Below are positions 22,057 through 33,475 of a DNA stretch of 64,000 bases, in pieces. Source of the stretch: Adenophora triphylla var. japonica (lineage: Eukaryota; Streptophyta; Magnoliopsida; Asterales; Campanulaceae); contig JAFEMH010001366.1 of NCBI GenBank assembly GCA_022495995.1, positions 372,001 to 436,000 of the forward strand. The letters run 5' to 3'. Position 1 is the stretch's first letter; each line of letters starts with the position of its first letter. Position numbers and translations under genes: made by a program. A model generated the notes under the pieces. It saw only the letters and a list, made by a program, of their open reading frames with translations. It made no database searches and was not told the origin of the DNA.

Positions 22057-22599
22057 TTTCTTTCTATCCCTGATTTATCCCTGATTTGAATGCTGACTTT
22101 CTCTATTCTCTATACTCATTTCTCACAAGTCACTCTCTTTCTCTCTCTCTCTCTCTCTCGTCGATTTGCCTCCATGCCATCAGTTTCGATTTTCTTATGA
22201 AACAAGATACGTACTTCTCTCTCTCTCTCTCTCAATTTCCCTCTTTCTAATGAATTTAACCAAAGTTATCAGTAGTTGAATTTTTTTTCTTGTTCTTTAC
22301 CGTCTACAGCTAGGGTTTGGGATTCTTTCTTGTATTCAAATTTCATCTTTTTAAAATATCTTTGTTCTTTATTTTTCTTAATTTTGATTCAGTAGCGTCA
22401 CCATCTTCATCGTCGGTGGATAGTAATTCACTTTATTTGACTCCCAATTCAATAAAAATATTTTTATTGGGTCGGATTGTATGTGGGTTATGATTTATTT
22501 TGAATATAATGTAATTCTTTTTAGATTTTGATACTACGTTTGGTAGAGGCTAGTATCAATCGTATCAATCGAGTATCAATCGTACTAACTAAATTGATA
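22052..22599. other. Non-coding; resembles a gene 5' leader but no gene follows
   Basis: CT-rich runs (22133-22159, 22216-22232) and an AGCTAGGGTTTGGG word (22309-22322) resemble plant 5' untranslated regions on the plus strand, but no coding region of note follows before the next MITE. ATCAATCGTATCAATCGAG short repeats at 22555-22583. Confidence 0.35.
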
Positions 22600-22889
22600 C
22601 TCCCTCCGTCCCGCCAAGAGTGTCACCCTTTTAGGGGTGACATGCAAATTAAGGAAAAGTGTGGGAAGAAAAAATGTTGTGAGTGTAATTTGAAAATAGA
22701 AGAGAGAATTAGTGGAGGAAAATAGTGAATTTAAAAAGTGTTGTTGGTGTAGAGGAGAGAGAATTAGTGAAGGGAATAGTGGATGGAATAATAGAATATT
22801 AATAAAATATTTTCTTTTTAAGAAAGGTGACACTATAAACGGAACACCTTTTTAAATAAAAAGTGACACTTCGAATGAAACGGAAAGAG
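22600..22889. mobile_element. Stowaway-like MITE
   Basis: CTCCCTCCGTCCCGCCAAGA at the left and GAATGAAACGGAAAGAG at the right. The inverted repeats also match internally (GTGTCACC / GGTGACAC). 290 bp. Confidence 0.8.
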
Positions 22890-23275
22890 TATATCAACTC
22901 AATTGATAAATGATATAAGCGAAATACAATCGATATACCTATCAAGCTAGCCTATGACCAACACATTCTTGTGATAAAGTGAAATGATTTTGAGGTGGAT
23001 GTTGACCCACAAGCTGATTTTTTCGATTATTAGACAGCCCACCGTTGCGTCAACACGTGGGCTTTGTCGATGGATTTCAATCGACGGTTCGGAGTGAATG
23101 TGGCGTGGCGTGGTTGCTTCGAGTCAAAAAGCGGCATGCGTCAGTCTATAGTGCCATCCGCGTCAGAATTAAGGTGGTCCCAACCTAGATTTTACTCTCT
23201 TCTTTACCTAACACTTTTATTTGTTCAAAAATTAATCCTCCCATGTAAAATGTTCACAAATTTAGTCTCTTCGTA
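22890..23275. other. Intergenic, no gene seen
   Basis: Single-copy-looking DNA with slightly higher GC at 23040-23180. An open frame at 23064-23321 runs into the adjacent MITE and shows no family signature, so I do not call a gene. Confidence 0.4.
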
Positions 23276-23806
23276 CTCCCTCCGTCCCAAAAATATACTC
23301 CCTCCGTCCCACGTTAGTTGAGACTAACTTTTTGGGCACACCAATTAAGGAAAAGTAAGTGAGAGAAAAAGTGAAAGAAAATGTTGTGAGTATAAAGAAT
23401 TAAATAGGAGAGAGAATGAGTGGGAGGAATAGTTAGGAGAGAGAATGTTGTGAGTGTAAAAGTGAAATAGGAGAGAGAATGAGTGGGGTAAATAGTGAAG
23501 CTTCCTTTGCCATTTTGGGCAGTCTCAACTAACGTGGGACGGCTCAAAAGGGAAAGAAGTCTCAACTAACGTGGGACGGAGGGAGTATGTACTTTTTATA
23601 TTGACGTGAGAATTAAGATAAAAAGTGAAAAAGGTGATATATTGTGATTTGTGAATATAAATTGTTGGGTAGGAGAAAGAAAGTGGAGTAAGTGGGTAAT
23701 GGTTGCGAATAGAGAGAAGTGGGTCACATTTCTATTTTAAAAAAGTGCAAATTATTGAGGAACGTCCAAAAGAGATCTTTTTGCATATTATCGTGTGACG
23801 GAGGAA
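23276..23806. mobile_element. Stowaway-like MITE split by a second one
   Basis: Outer left end CTCCCTCCGTCCCAAAAATA (23276-23295) and outer right end TTATCGTGTGACGGAGGAAT near 23806. The inner MITE (23298-23585) interrupts it right at the edge of its left terminal repeat. Confidence 0.65.
23298..23585. mobile_element. Stowaway-like MITE, nested
   Basis: CTCCCTCCGTCCCACGTTAG at the left pairs with CTAACGTGGGACGGAGGGAG at the right (20-bp perfect inverted repeat). The pair AGTCTCAACTAACGTGGGAC also occurs twice near the right end. Confidence 0.9.
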
Positions 23807-24718
23807 TTATTCAATATGAAAAATAAAAAAGGTCGTCTTATTCAAAACCCCAATTATTATGACATCCCTCCTCTCCCATTACCTCGAACACGATCTGATT
23901 CGAAAAGACCTAAAATCAATTGCGAATTCACAATTTTGTAAATAGGGTCGAGATTGCTATTGAGATAATTGATATATAAAAATTTAGGATGAAAATGGTC
24001 AAATAATAATTTAGTGCAATTTTTTCTCAAAATTAAGAAGATCAAAATGTATAAATCCTCATTTTTAGTGGTAAAAAGTCATTTTCTAAAAAAAAAATGA
24101 TAGTGCAAAAATGACACATTCCAAAATTGAAGGGGCTCAGATGACCCCCTTGTAATCAATGTGGCTTCTCCACGACATAAAATGGGCTTTCACGAGAATT
24201 ATGGAGAGTTTATAGTGCAGTTGGTGTTATAAGTATGAAAAGTAAGGTATCGAGAGAATATGGGATAGAGTATAGTAAATAGATAGTTATTTTGAGTATT
24301 ACAAGTGGATCTAATAAATAAATAAGTATTAAAAAAGTTTCATTTTTAAAGTGCATTTTTATATGAGATACACAAAATGAAATTTTGTGTATTTTCGAGT
24401 GGGACGGAGGGAGTACATGTTTTGAAGTGAAAAAATATACTCACTCCATCCATCACAAAAGGAAAGTGTATATTAGAGCAAGTGTTGTGAGTATAAAAAT
24501 TGAAGTAGGAGGAAGAAAGTAGAGTGAGAAATAGTTAGTGAATAGCTGTAAGATGATTATGATAAGTGGTCTTATAAATAAATAAATATTAAAAAATTTC
24601 AATACTAGTAGTAAGTAGATGTTATAAATGTTCAAAATACTATTTATAAAATAAATAAGTGAAAAGTAAGTAAATATGTAAGTATTTTTGTAAATATATA
24701 CACTTTTTACGCGTAAAA
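23807..24718. other. Intergenic with MITE debris
   Basis: No gene. Right MITE end GGGACGGAGGGAG at 24401-24413 with no clear left partner; left-type end CTCACTCCATCC at 24440 with no clear right partner. 24120-24160 contains 'gaccccctt', a signature of an unclassified repeat also seen near 51050 and 61430. Confidence 0.45.
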
Positions 24719-24723
24719 CGTTG

Positions 24724-24905
24724 TTCAACACACAATTCATACCTTTTCTTGTCATACTTCTCTCATCTATTTCCTAAGTAAAAAAGTTATTCAACACATT
24801 ATTCATACCTTTCCTCGTCATACTTCTCTCATCTATCCGCTACGAAAAAAAGGATGTTCAACACACTATTCGTACCTTTCCTTGTCGTGCTTCTCTCATC
24901 TATCC
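24724..24905. repeat. Three tandem copies of a 66-bp unit
   Basis: TCAACACA-ATTCATACCTTT followed by GTCATACTTCTCTCATCTAT occurs at about 24724, 24790 and 24856. A TATTTATAGG word follows at 24926. No gene recognised. Confidence 0.75.
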
Positions 24906-25168
24906 GAGCTAAGTGGAAATACATCTATTTATAGGAAAAAATTGACCATGAAACATTGCTTCACACTAAGTGGAAGACTGACTATGAATTCACATCAAAT
25001 GATGTTGGAAGCTTTTGAACAAATTCCATCTAAAATCTTGCCTCACCAATAGATGCTATTTAATCGACTTTACTTTGTCTCCTTCAAGTCAAGGGTATAA
25101 TGGTATTTTAGTATAAAGTACTCTTTTTCGGAAGAGATTATTTTTTTTCAAAATATTTGCAGTTTATA

Positions 25169-25512
25169 CTCACTCCTCCGTCCAATTTCAAGGGTTCTAG
25201 AATAGTATTTCACGTTTTTTTTTAAAAAAAAATATATATATATATAAAGAATTGCAAGTGAGTAGAAAATTAAAGGAGAGAGAATGTAAAAATTAAAACA
25301 TTTATAATAAAACCTCTCTTTTATTGGTTTTTTTTTTTAAAATATGTTAATATAAGGACATAATTAATGATTTTTTTTTGTAAATATATTTACAATATAA
25401 GGATATAAATGTCTGAAACACTGTTCAAAATTTGTCATTTATAGAATGAGACTTTTAGTCTGAGACGGACCAAAAGGAAAAGTAGGACTCTTGTGAAGTG
25501 GGACGGAGGAAG
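25169..25512. mobile_element. Stowaway-like MITE
   Basis: CACTCCTCCGTCCAATTTCA at the left and GAAGTGGGACGGAGGAAG at the right. 344 bp with AT-rich interior, no coding capacity. The 24906-25168 stretch before it contains nothing recognisable. Confidence 0.75.
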
Positions 25513-25821
25513 TAATTTTTTATTAAACTTTACATGCTTTTTACCTAAAATATCTTTATTATGATTAGTATTTTTGTCATTGTAAAAAACATTTAATTAT
25601 CTAGATAATTGAAATATTTAAAGTGTGATTCAGTCTATTTTTTTTAACATGTATAAAATACTTAAAAATATAAGTATTTTGGGATGGATGAATTATTAAT
25701 CTACTTCCTCTTTACCTAAAAATGAATGACGATTTTTCAAAATTAGTTTTTAATCAAAAGCGAATTTGAAATTTTTCTTGACGTTCATATTTAGGGACAA
25801 CAAGAGTATAGAAGATGGATA

Positions 25822-26398
25822 CTCCCTCCGTATCATATCTCTAGTAAAAGTTCGTGGGACACGTGGTATATATTTTTTTAATTAAAAGTGAGGGCAAAAT
25901 AGGAAAGGAACAACTTAGTGAGGGTAAAATGGGAAAAAAAAAACTTTTGGCACTATTCATACACTGTTCATCCCACTTCCCTCATTTATACTGTAGATTT
26001 TGCATTAATTATGTTTTTTATTGTCTCGTAACAAATTGTGTTGCACTTATTCCTAATTCACTTTTTCCAGCTATCTCATTTTTCGTAATTATATGGGTCG
26101 TTTGGTTAGGAGGCTTAAGACGGAATAATATTCATCAGAATTAATAAAGTTTATTATTAAGAGGGCATTTGGTTGTAAATTAGGCATTCGGATAATTAAG
26201 CCGATTTATTGGGATTATGTCTCAATCCCCTCACTAATTATACTGATCTCAGGAAAGTTTTATTAATCCCTTCCATAATAATTCTCTCATTAATAAAACT
26301 GCTAATTCTTATCTGGCAATCAAACGAGCCCATAGTTCCGTGCTTTTTTTCTTAAGTTTGCGTTCCAAATTTTTATTATCTGCGACGACGAAGGGAGT
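25822..26398. mobile_element. Possible decayed Stowaway-like element with an inner TIR element
   Basis: CTCCCTCCGTATCATATCTC at 25822 and GACGACGAAGGGAG ending at 26398 could be the two ends of one element. Inside, 26095-26331 is bounded by GGGTCGTTTGGTT and its complement AATCAAACGAGCCC, a separate MITE; a partial relative is at 54306-54745. No reliable target duplication was found for either. Confidence 0.4.
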
Positions 26399-26620
26399 AT
26401 TTCTTAACACGATTTCAAATTCAACAAGTTTTATTTTTTCAAATCTTAAAGACGAATTCCAAGTCATACGTTTCTTAAAATATATTTTTCATGATGGTCC
26501 TACTACTGTGGATAGGAAGGAGCAAGCCCTGAGCTTATGGCTTGATTAATGGAAGAAAATAAAAAAGAGTAAGAATTTATTGTCAAGGCAAGATGAAAAC
26601 CACATTATGATATTTATGTT

Positions 26621-27064
26621 TGTTGGGTTGATTTCATTTAACTTGGTAACAGAAGAAACAGATTATAGGATTGAACAATGGGCAAATAGGTAATTTCTTT
26701 TACATCACCTAGGGAGCGACCGCGTCAGATAAGAGCTCGACCGTGCGGAGTCTATGGAATTTTGAGGCGATCGCGCCATATGAATAGTGTTATATGTAGT
26801 AGTATTCACATATAATACTTGGTCATCTCCCATATTGATTTTGTAAACCAACCTTTCATTCATGGTATAAAGTCTTATTCTTCATTTCTTATTTTCTTGT
26901 GTCTTCTTTATCCCACATGGGATTACTAATAAAACTTGTGGAGCTAAACTTGTTATATAATAGCTAAGTTTGAAGAGTTCCTATAAGCTTGCTTGAGCTT
27001 CCCTCTATTATGGGAAAATGTCAAAGCATGGCTTAAAGTTTTGAGTATTAAATTATTATATATA
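26621..27064 (+). mobile_element. LTR fragment related to the outer copia element
   Basis: TGTTGGGTTGATTTCATTTA at 26621 matches the start of the LTR at 49165, and similarity continues through GGGCAAATAGGTAATT to GGAATTTTGAGGCGATCGCGCC near 26786. This includes the GC-rich palindrome region. After that the two diverge. The remainder up to 27064 (CCCACATGGGATTACTAATA at 26915) may be part of another LTR. Partial copy, no coding region. Confidence 0.6.
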
Positions 27065-27449
27065 TACTCCCTCCGTCCAACTAAGTATTTCACACTCACT
27101 GTTCACACAGTTTTTAAGGAAAAGTATTTATTAATTCAAAAGTACAAAAGCTGAAGGGAATTAACAAAAGATTAACAATTTCTTAAAAACTCAAATTTCC
27201 TAATGTTTCCCTCCAAAACAGTTTGTACAATAATAATAATAATACTAATGAGGTCACAGGAAACACCAAATTTTTCCCTCCTAATCTACTGAGAACAACA
27301 TTTTTGAGTTTCCCTCCTAATCTACTTACAATAACCTAGTATAAATAGCATCACTGTTTACCAAAAGCAGTAAGAACACAACTGTTTACACTTTACATCC
27401 ACAACCAAGAACATAACTGAGCTTTACTTCCACAAATTCACCTTCCAAA

Positions 27450-28857
27450 ATGCAAAAAAACATGATCACAAGAGAAGAACAGGTTAGTGCAATTCCTGTT
27501 ATTCCACGCAAAAGATGGAGAACTTCCGAGAGGCTTGGCTCAAGAAGCTGCTACGAGTTTTGGAGTTTCAAAGAGGACGGTTTGGAGTACCTGGGCTATT
27601 GCGTCGAAACAGCTTGCGCTTGGCCTTCCTGTCTTTATTGCTTCAAAAAAAAAAAAATACAAGAGGTAAAAGAGTCAAATTAGATGTTGCTAAAATGAAG
27701 TCCATTCCTTTTTCAAATAGGACTACTATTAGGGGTCTAGCAAGTGGATTGGGAGTTAGCAAAAGCACTGTATGCCTTTGGAAAAAAAGAGGTGTGATCA
27801 GGGCCCATACAAATGCCATAAAGCCATTTTTAAACCTTTCAAATGAAATAAACAGGCTCAGGTTTTGTGTTGATCAGTTAACCGTTGACAAAGAATTAAA
27901 AACAACAAAGTTTAAACCCATGACATGTGTAGTGCATGTTGATGAAAAATGGTTCCAAATGACAGATTGCAAAATGAGGTACTACATGTGTCCTGGGGAA
28001 CAAACACCACATAGAACATGCCAAAGTAAAAGATTTATTCCCAAAGTTATGTTCATTTGTGCTGTAACTAGACCAAAGTATTCAGTCGAAGGAGACATAG
28101 AATTTGATGGAAAGATTAGGTTATGGCCATTTATCAAAACTGAACCAAAGAAAAAGAAACAAATTTGAAACAGGCCTAGAGGAACACCTGTAACAAAAGC
28201 ACTTGATGGAGTCAATAGACAGGTTACCAAAGACATGATGATCAACCACGTAAGTTTGTACAAAAATTCCTCAGATTTTTTAATTTCATTCAGTTTTTAT
28301 ACGCATTTTAATGCACAATTTGGCATTTAATGATTGCAAATTATCCCAACTATCAAAGCAAAGTGGCCACAAAATGCAAGCAAAGAAATACTCATTCAAT
28401 GGGACAATGCTCTCCCACATTTGCACATCGATGATGATGAATTCAAAGCGTGGCCACAAGTGATGGTTTCAACATACGTTTGGTATTCCAACCTCCAAAT
28501 TCCCCCGATACAAATATAAATGACCTAGGTTGGTTTAGGGCCATTGACTCACTCAGAACCAGTTCGCAAGCAAAAACAGTTGATCAGTTAATAGAAGCAG
28601 TTCAAAATTCCTTTGCAAGCCTCTCACATAGCACATTGAATAAGGTTTTCATCAGCTTGCAGAGTTGTTTGATCGAGATAATGAAGGTGAAAGGAAAAAA
28701 TAACTATGCTCAACCACATGATGGGAAGGATGCATTGGAAAGAATGGGAATGCTTCCTGTTGACCAAGAAGTAGAACCACAACTAGTGATGGATAGCATT
28801 TGGCATTTAATGGAACATGGGCATGCAAGTGGACTTGAAGGTATGATGGCAGAATGA
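27450..28857 (+). pseudogene. Mariner-like (DD39D) transposase, frameshifted
   Basis: Transposase that cuts at TA-flanked inverted repeats. ATG at 27450 starts MQKNMITREEQ; the helix-turn-helix part GELPRGLAQEAATSFGVSKR lies one frame over (27517-27570) and a second shift occurs at the A-run 27647-27659. The next frame carries GLGVSKSTV and VHVDEKWF (first Asp, 27928-27951). A TGA at 28166 sits inside the conserved region, which continues in frame to VNRQVTKDMMINH and a splice donor CAC/GTAAGTTT (28251). Exon 2 (about 28335) gives ILIQWDNALPHL (second Asp), a shift near 28452, then FQPPNSPDTNINDLGWF (third Asp). I count exactly 39 residues between Asp 2 and Asp 3 across the shift, as in plant MLEs. 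C-terminus ends at 28857. Inactive as written. Confidence 0.9.
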
Positions 28858-28894
28858 ATAAATGACCTATGAAATTGAATTTGTGACAGACATC

Positions 28895-28990
28895 TTTTGT
28901 AAGCCTTAAAAATGGCAACCCTTTTGTAGGCCTTTTTGTAAGCCTTTGAAATGGCAACCCTTTTGTAGGCCTTTTTGTAAGCCTTTGAAA
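28895..28990. repeat. Short tandem repeat behind the transposase
   Basis: Two and a half copies of a 43-bp unit (TTTTGTAAGCCTTTGAAATG plus GCAACCCTTTTGTAGGCCTT). Confidence 0.85.
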
Positions 28991-29317
28991 GGGCAATATA
29001 CTCTCAATATCATCATGGAGTCAAAGCAAAGCAGCAGTCGAAACAGGGAACAATATGTAATGCCATAACTCTCAATATCATCATAGAGTTAAAGAGCATT
29101 ACACTATCTCAGAACCAGTTCATCATAGAGAGTCTCTCAGAAATTAATCGTCATAGAGAACATTCAATTTCATAGTATTAATCACAAACTACCAATCTCA
29201 CCAATTCAAGATTCCAAAGTAATCACAGAGAATCAAAAACAGAGCATATAATCATCATTTCACACATACCATACACATAGCATTACTAACTCCCAAACAC
29301 AAAAAAAAACCAGTTCA
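28991..29317. other. MLE interior between transposase and minus-strand frame
   Basis: AT-rich, with TCTCAATATCATCAT(G/A)GAGT repeated at 29001 and 29071. May hold a 3' exon or untranslated region of the minus-strand gene. No other coding region. Confidence 0.4.
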
Positions 29318-29743
29318 TCATAGAAATAAGAAGGAAAGAAACGACCTTCCAGATCGACGAGTATCGTCATCACGAGGGCTTTCTGGCGTATCTGGAATAA
29401 CCTTGTTGATCTTGTAATATTTTACCCAGCAAAAGGGACTTTTTGAGTTCCAATTAATTCGTTCCTCGTACTCCTTTTCCCAAGCTTTGTATTCCTCGTC
29501 GGAAAGCTTGTAATCCGGCGTCTGGTTAGTTTTCGGCACCAATTCCTCTTCGAAACATGTCTCCGGCACGACGGTGTCAGCCAAAGACGGAGAGGCGGAA
29601 AACAACAGGAATGATTCGACAAATAGAGATTCATCAACGTCGGAAAAGGCACCATGGACGACTGAATCAGGCCGGTGGTTTTCATCAGGGACCTTCGATT
29701 GCCATGGATCTATCAATTTTTTGGGGGAAGAGGTCAGATCCAT
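29318..29743 (-). CDS. Hypothetical acidic protein encoded inside the mariner-like element
   Basis: Minus-strand frame of 141 codons from ATG 29743. I recognise no family. It is acidic and Ser/Pro-rich in the first half, then LSDEEYKAWEKEYEERINWN and FCWVKYYKINKVIPDTPESP. The leader is typical of a host gene: a CT-rich run at 29804-29814 followed by AAAACCCTAGATCTATCTCT directly before ATGGATCTG. Codon use looks like real coding DNA. The frame ends RSFLSFLFL-TGA; GGAAG/GTCGTT near 29345 could be a splice donor, in which case the true C-terminus lies further left. It is transcribed toward the transposase from near the 3' inverted repeat. Either a captured host gene fragment or a second MLE gene. 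Confidence 0.5.
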   Translation of the reverse strand: MDLTSSPKKLIDPWQSKVPDENHRPDSVVHGAFSDVDESLFVESFLLFSASPSLADTVVPETCFEEELVPKTNQTPDYKLSDEEYKAWEKEYEERINWNSKSPFCWVKYYKINKVIPDTPESPRDDDTRRSGRSFLSFLFL

Positions 29744-30097
29744 AGAGATAGATCTAGGGTTTTGAAGAGAGTTGGAAAGAATGGAGGAAGGTGCGAGAAT
29801 GAAGAGAGAGAGAGAAAAAACCCAATAATGATTGTGGTTTGGCGTTTGGGTTGGTGGGTGTAATTAATTCCAAAGTGGGTGAAGGGAATTAACTGAATGG
29901 TATAAAACTAATAATTTAATTTAATTAGGAGTAATAATAGTAAATTAGGATTTGTAATTAAGAGGTTAGTGGGGTTTTTAGTGGGGTATGGTTAATTTTT
30001 TAATATTAAAAACTTTCCATTTTGAGAAAGAAACAAAGTGTGAAGTATGTAATTGGACGCCCAAAATAGAAAGTGTGAAGTATGTAACTGGACGGAG

Positions 30098-32332
30098 TGT
30101 AACGACCCTAACCCTAGGCACTAATTTTTAAATATCATAAAATGTGTTTTAATATTTATGATTAACTTATGTGTCTATTTTATGTCTTTACATTCTTATG
30201 TCAATATTAATTGGGTGAAAAATAATTTAGGACCCTTAGAATTTCTAAAGAAATAAAATAAAGCATTGAGAAAGTATAATAATAGGAAATGAATAAATTG
30301 TGGAATAAATAATTTAGTAGGAGGATATTTATTTAAAATGCTTTGAAAATATTTAAAGGAAATTGATGAAAGCATTGGAAGGATGGTTAGGGAGGGGGGG
30401 ACCATCCTCCCTAAATTACTCTCTATTCCCCTCCCAAGTCAAAGCAAGCCATACTCCCCCCATGCTCTCTTTTTCCCCTTCCCATACTTTCCCTAGTCAT
30501 TCCTTCCTCCTCCTCATTTCATTCTTTCATTTTCCTCCATGGAAAGAGCTTAGAGAAAGCCTTCATCTCTCAAACTCATATCAAGTGAAATTCTTGTCCA
30601 ACTTCAAATACAAGTGTCCTTTTGTGAGTAGTTCATCCAAGGGAATTGATCAAGCCTAGAAAATCATCATTTTATCTTGTATTGGCTCAAGTAAGTTGTT
30701 ATGACTTCTCTTCTCCTACTTGTTCATGAGCTTTTAAAATATTATCCTTGTTCTTTGATGTTGTTTTTATGCCTTGGAAACCTTAATGGAAGTGGATGGT
30801 TGGAAAATGAAATTGGTTGATGTTAGGGTTCAAGGAAGATCAATTTAAAAGGGTTTGAAATGGGTGAAATGGGTAGAGATAAATAATCTAGGGCTACTTG
30901 GTTTTGAATTTACATGTTTGGAATGGGATTTGGTAAGGTAAAAGTATCCGTTGGTGTTCTTGAAGTAAGCTTGGTTAGAAGGGATGGAAACCTAGGCCAA
31001 AAAAGGGTAAAAATCTGAGTTTTGTGCTGGAGGGAGGCTTGGGCGGTCGCCCATAGGGCTTGAGCGGCCGCCCATAGCCACAGAAACATGTGTTGCCTTG
31101 GAAGTACACTTGGGCGGTCGCCCAAGTAGGTTAGGGCGGTCGCCCATAGTGGCAGAAACCTCAAATTCCTAGGAAGTCCACTTGGGCGGTCGCCCCTGGT
31201 TAGAAGCTGATAAGCCCTCAAGCCCCTGAACCAACCTTTTTCAATTTAAACAAGAATTGTTTAGCAAGTTATTTGGCCACTTATAAATGGTGACTCCCAC
31301 TTAGTAATTGAACTTGAACCTTCATTAAGGCCTTGTATACTTGTATATGGAATTTGTAGGGTAGGTTAATGATCCCTCATTTTCTTACTCGATGTTATAT
31401 ATATTGTTGTTGATATTGTTTAGTGTATTCATAAATTGTTGCACTTTGATATTGTTGGGGCATGAGTATATATTACCATGTGGTTATTGTTTATCCCTTT
31501 TTGTGGATTTTATTCAAGTATCTATTATGTGCTTGATAATGTGTGAGTCAGCTGACATTGGGGGTATAACATAATACGATCAATTATGGAAGTGTGACCT
31601 AATGTGATCGGATTATGTTATATCTGTGGCCGTCCCCTCCTGTGGCCACAGGATGGAGTATAGCATCTGTATTGAGCCAAAAGCCTTACAGAGTTGCTAC
31701 TATCTTATTTGGTTCCCTGAAAAATGGGTCTTATAAGACGTGAGTATTGCTTAAGCAGCTCACTGTAAGATTGGAGTATGATTATACCCAATGTTGTACG
31801 ACTACTGTTCAGACGGGAAAAGGTAAACCAAGGTAATGGAATGTGTTTATAGCTTTCCCAAGGTGTTATGTGCGACTTGTTATATGTTGCATTTATTTGG
31901 CATATTGCTGCATTCATAATAGCTTGCTGAGATTTATTCTCACCCCTCTCCCTTTAATCTTTTTAGATCCCGAGACAGGCGGACCGGCCCAGTAAGGACG
32001 GAAAGGAGTTTGGAAGTGAGCTTTTGGGTATTGTCGGGGTATGTTAGGTTGGCGTAGAAAATATTTTGTTATAATTTCTTTTGGGAGTTTGGAATTATAA
32101 ACTTTATTTTTCTACGTTAAAACCAATATCTTTTGTAACTAAACGGTGAATGTTTCAAAGTTGGTCAACTCCTCCTTCCAGTGGAGAGGAGTGGAGTTAT
32201 TTTGAAATGAATATGTTAATGATGTTTTTAGTTGGAAGTTTAATTAAAAGTTTTAAAAGTTTAGTGATATTTGGGTTAGTTTGAGGACGCTCCAACTCGG
32301 GACACGTGTAGGTTAGGGTCGGGGTCCTCACA
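30098..32332 (+). repeat. El2 5' LTR (full length)
   Basis: 2235 bp, TGTAACGACC...GGTCCTCACA. Contains five GC palindromes at 31041-31195 and a TATA-like TTATAAATGG at 31281. Start and end sequences are clearly related to the El1 LTR, while the middle is not. Confidence 0.93.
31041..31195. promoter_or_regulatory. Five GGGCGGTCGCCC-type palindromes in the El2 LTR
   Basis: Copies at 31041-31052, 31062-31073 (GAGCGGCCGCCC), 31112-31123, 31134-31145 and 31184-31195. The last ends 86 bp before the TATA-like box at 31281. The number and spacing resemble the El1 cluster although the sequence differs. Function inferred only. Confidence 0.7.
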
Positions 32333-32428
32333 GTTAATATCGAGCTCGGTTAGAGTTCTCGGGTAGAGTCTAGGCGAGTGAGAGTGTGTGATAACGACGT
32401 CGAGTGTTTAATGCAGGAGTTTGTTGTA

Positions 32429-33390
32429 ATGGCGGGTAATGATGGAGATCGGGATCGAGCTTTGGGTAATGTTGGTAATCCGAATGCCGAGATGATGGAT
32501 ATGTTCCGAGGGTTTCTTCGGCATATGGCAAATACGTAATCGAATGCAGGTGTAGGCAACGGCAAAGAAGAGCGGACAAAGAGGGCAACATGGTTTGGAG
32601 AAGTTCGTGAAGATGTCTCCTCCTAGCTTCAACGGAGATCCGGATCCGGTGAAGGCGAGAGGTGGCTCGAGGCAATGAATAAGATTTTCGCGGCTATGGA
32701 GAGTTCGGATGCGGAGAAGGTGAGATGCGCCGTTTTCAAATTAGAAGGACCGGCGGAACCTTTGGTGGCGAGTAGTGAAGGATGGTTGGGACCGGGATTT
32801 GACACCGCAGACTTGGAAGAACTTTACACGCAAGTTCCGGGATCACTCGCCGTGCCAGATGGTTACTAGAGACAAGAAGGAAGGTGAGTTTACGAAAGGC
32901 TGGAGCAAGGGACCGTGACGATAGCACGGTATTCGGCAAAGTTCACAGAGTTGGCTCGATATTGTCCCCATTTGGTGCCGATGATGAGAGGCGAGTCTAT
33001 CGTTTGTGAAGGGTTTAAGGGTTGAGTTCGGAAGCGATTATTGACGCATAACTTCGCCAACTTCCAAGCAGCAGTGAATATGGCGTATCGGATTGAGAAT
33101 GACATGGAGGAGCATCGTGGCAAAAATGAAGGCGGAAACAGGAATAGGTTCCAAGGTCAAGGTTCGGGACAGAACAGAGGGCAACCAAGGACTTTCACTC
33201 CGGGAGCGAATAGAGGAGGAAACGTAGCGGCTCCGGCAAATCGTTCGACTTAGGTCGGTTTGGAGCAACGTGTGGTTATTGCAAGAGGCAAGGGCATTCG
33301 GAGGACAAGTGTTGGAGCAAGCAAGGCAAGTGTTTGGAATGTGGGTCGGCCGGTCATTTTCGAAGGAATTGTCCTAAGTGGCGAGTAAGC
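32429..33390 (+). pseudogene. El2 gag, frameshifted
   Basis: ATG at 32429 (MAGNDGDRDRALGNVGNPNA) opens gag, which breaks after about 36 codons and continues in other frames: KMSPPSFNGDPDPVKA near 32610-32655, MNKIFAAMESSDAEKVRCAV (32675) and FQAAVNMAYRIENDMEEHR (33061). The nucleocapsid has two zinc knuckles, CGYCKRQGHSEDKC and CLECGSAGHFRRNC (about 33271-33375). Several single-base indels. Confidence 0.85.
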
Positions 33391-33475
33391 AAGCTTCGGG
33401 TAGTGGTCGAGGGGACAAGGTAGTGGTGTAAAAAGGGATGTCGACGGGAAACCCAAGGATAGAGTCCAAGGTCGA

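Noticed and set aside
22585..22833. Open frames in MITEs here and at 23314-23565, 4583-4998, 7797-8114, 57302-57508
   Set aside because: All lie in Stowaway interiors and reflect the same 'gagagaatgagtgga' motif; MITEs are non-coding.
23857..24755. Short minus-strand frames
   Set aside because: Low-complexity Ile/Asn/Phe/Leu-rich translations of AT-rich DNA.
25854..26144. 96-residue hydrophobic frame
   Set aside because: Spans the edge of a MITE (26095) and shows no family signature; composition explained by AT-rich DNA.
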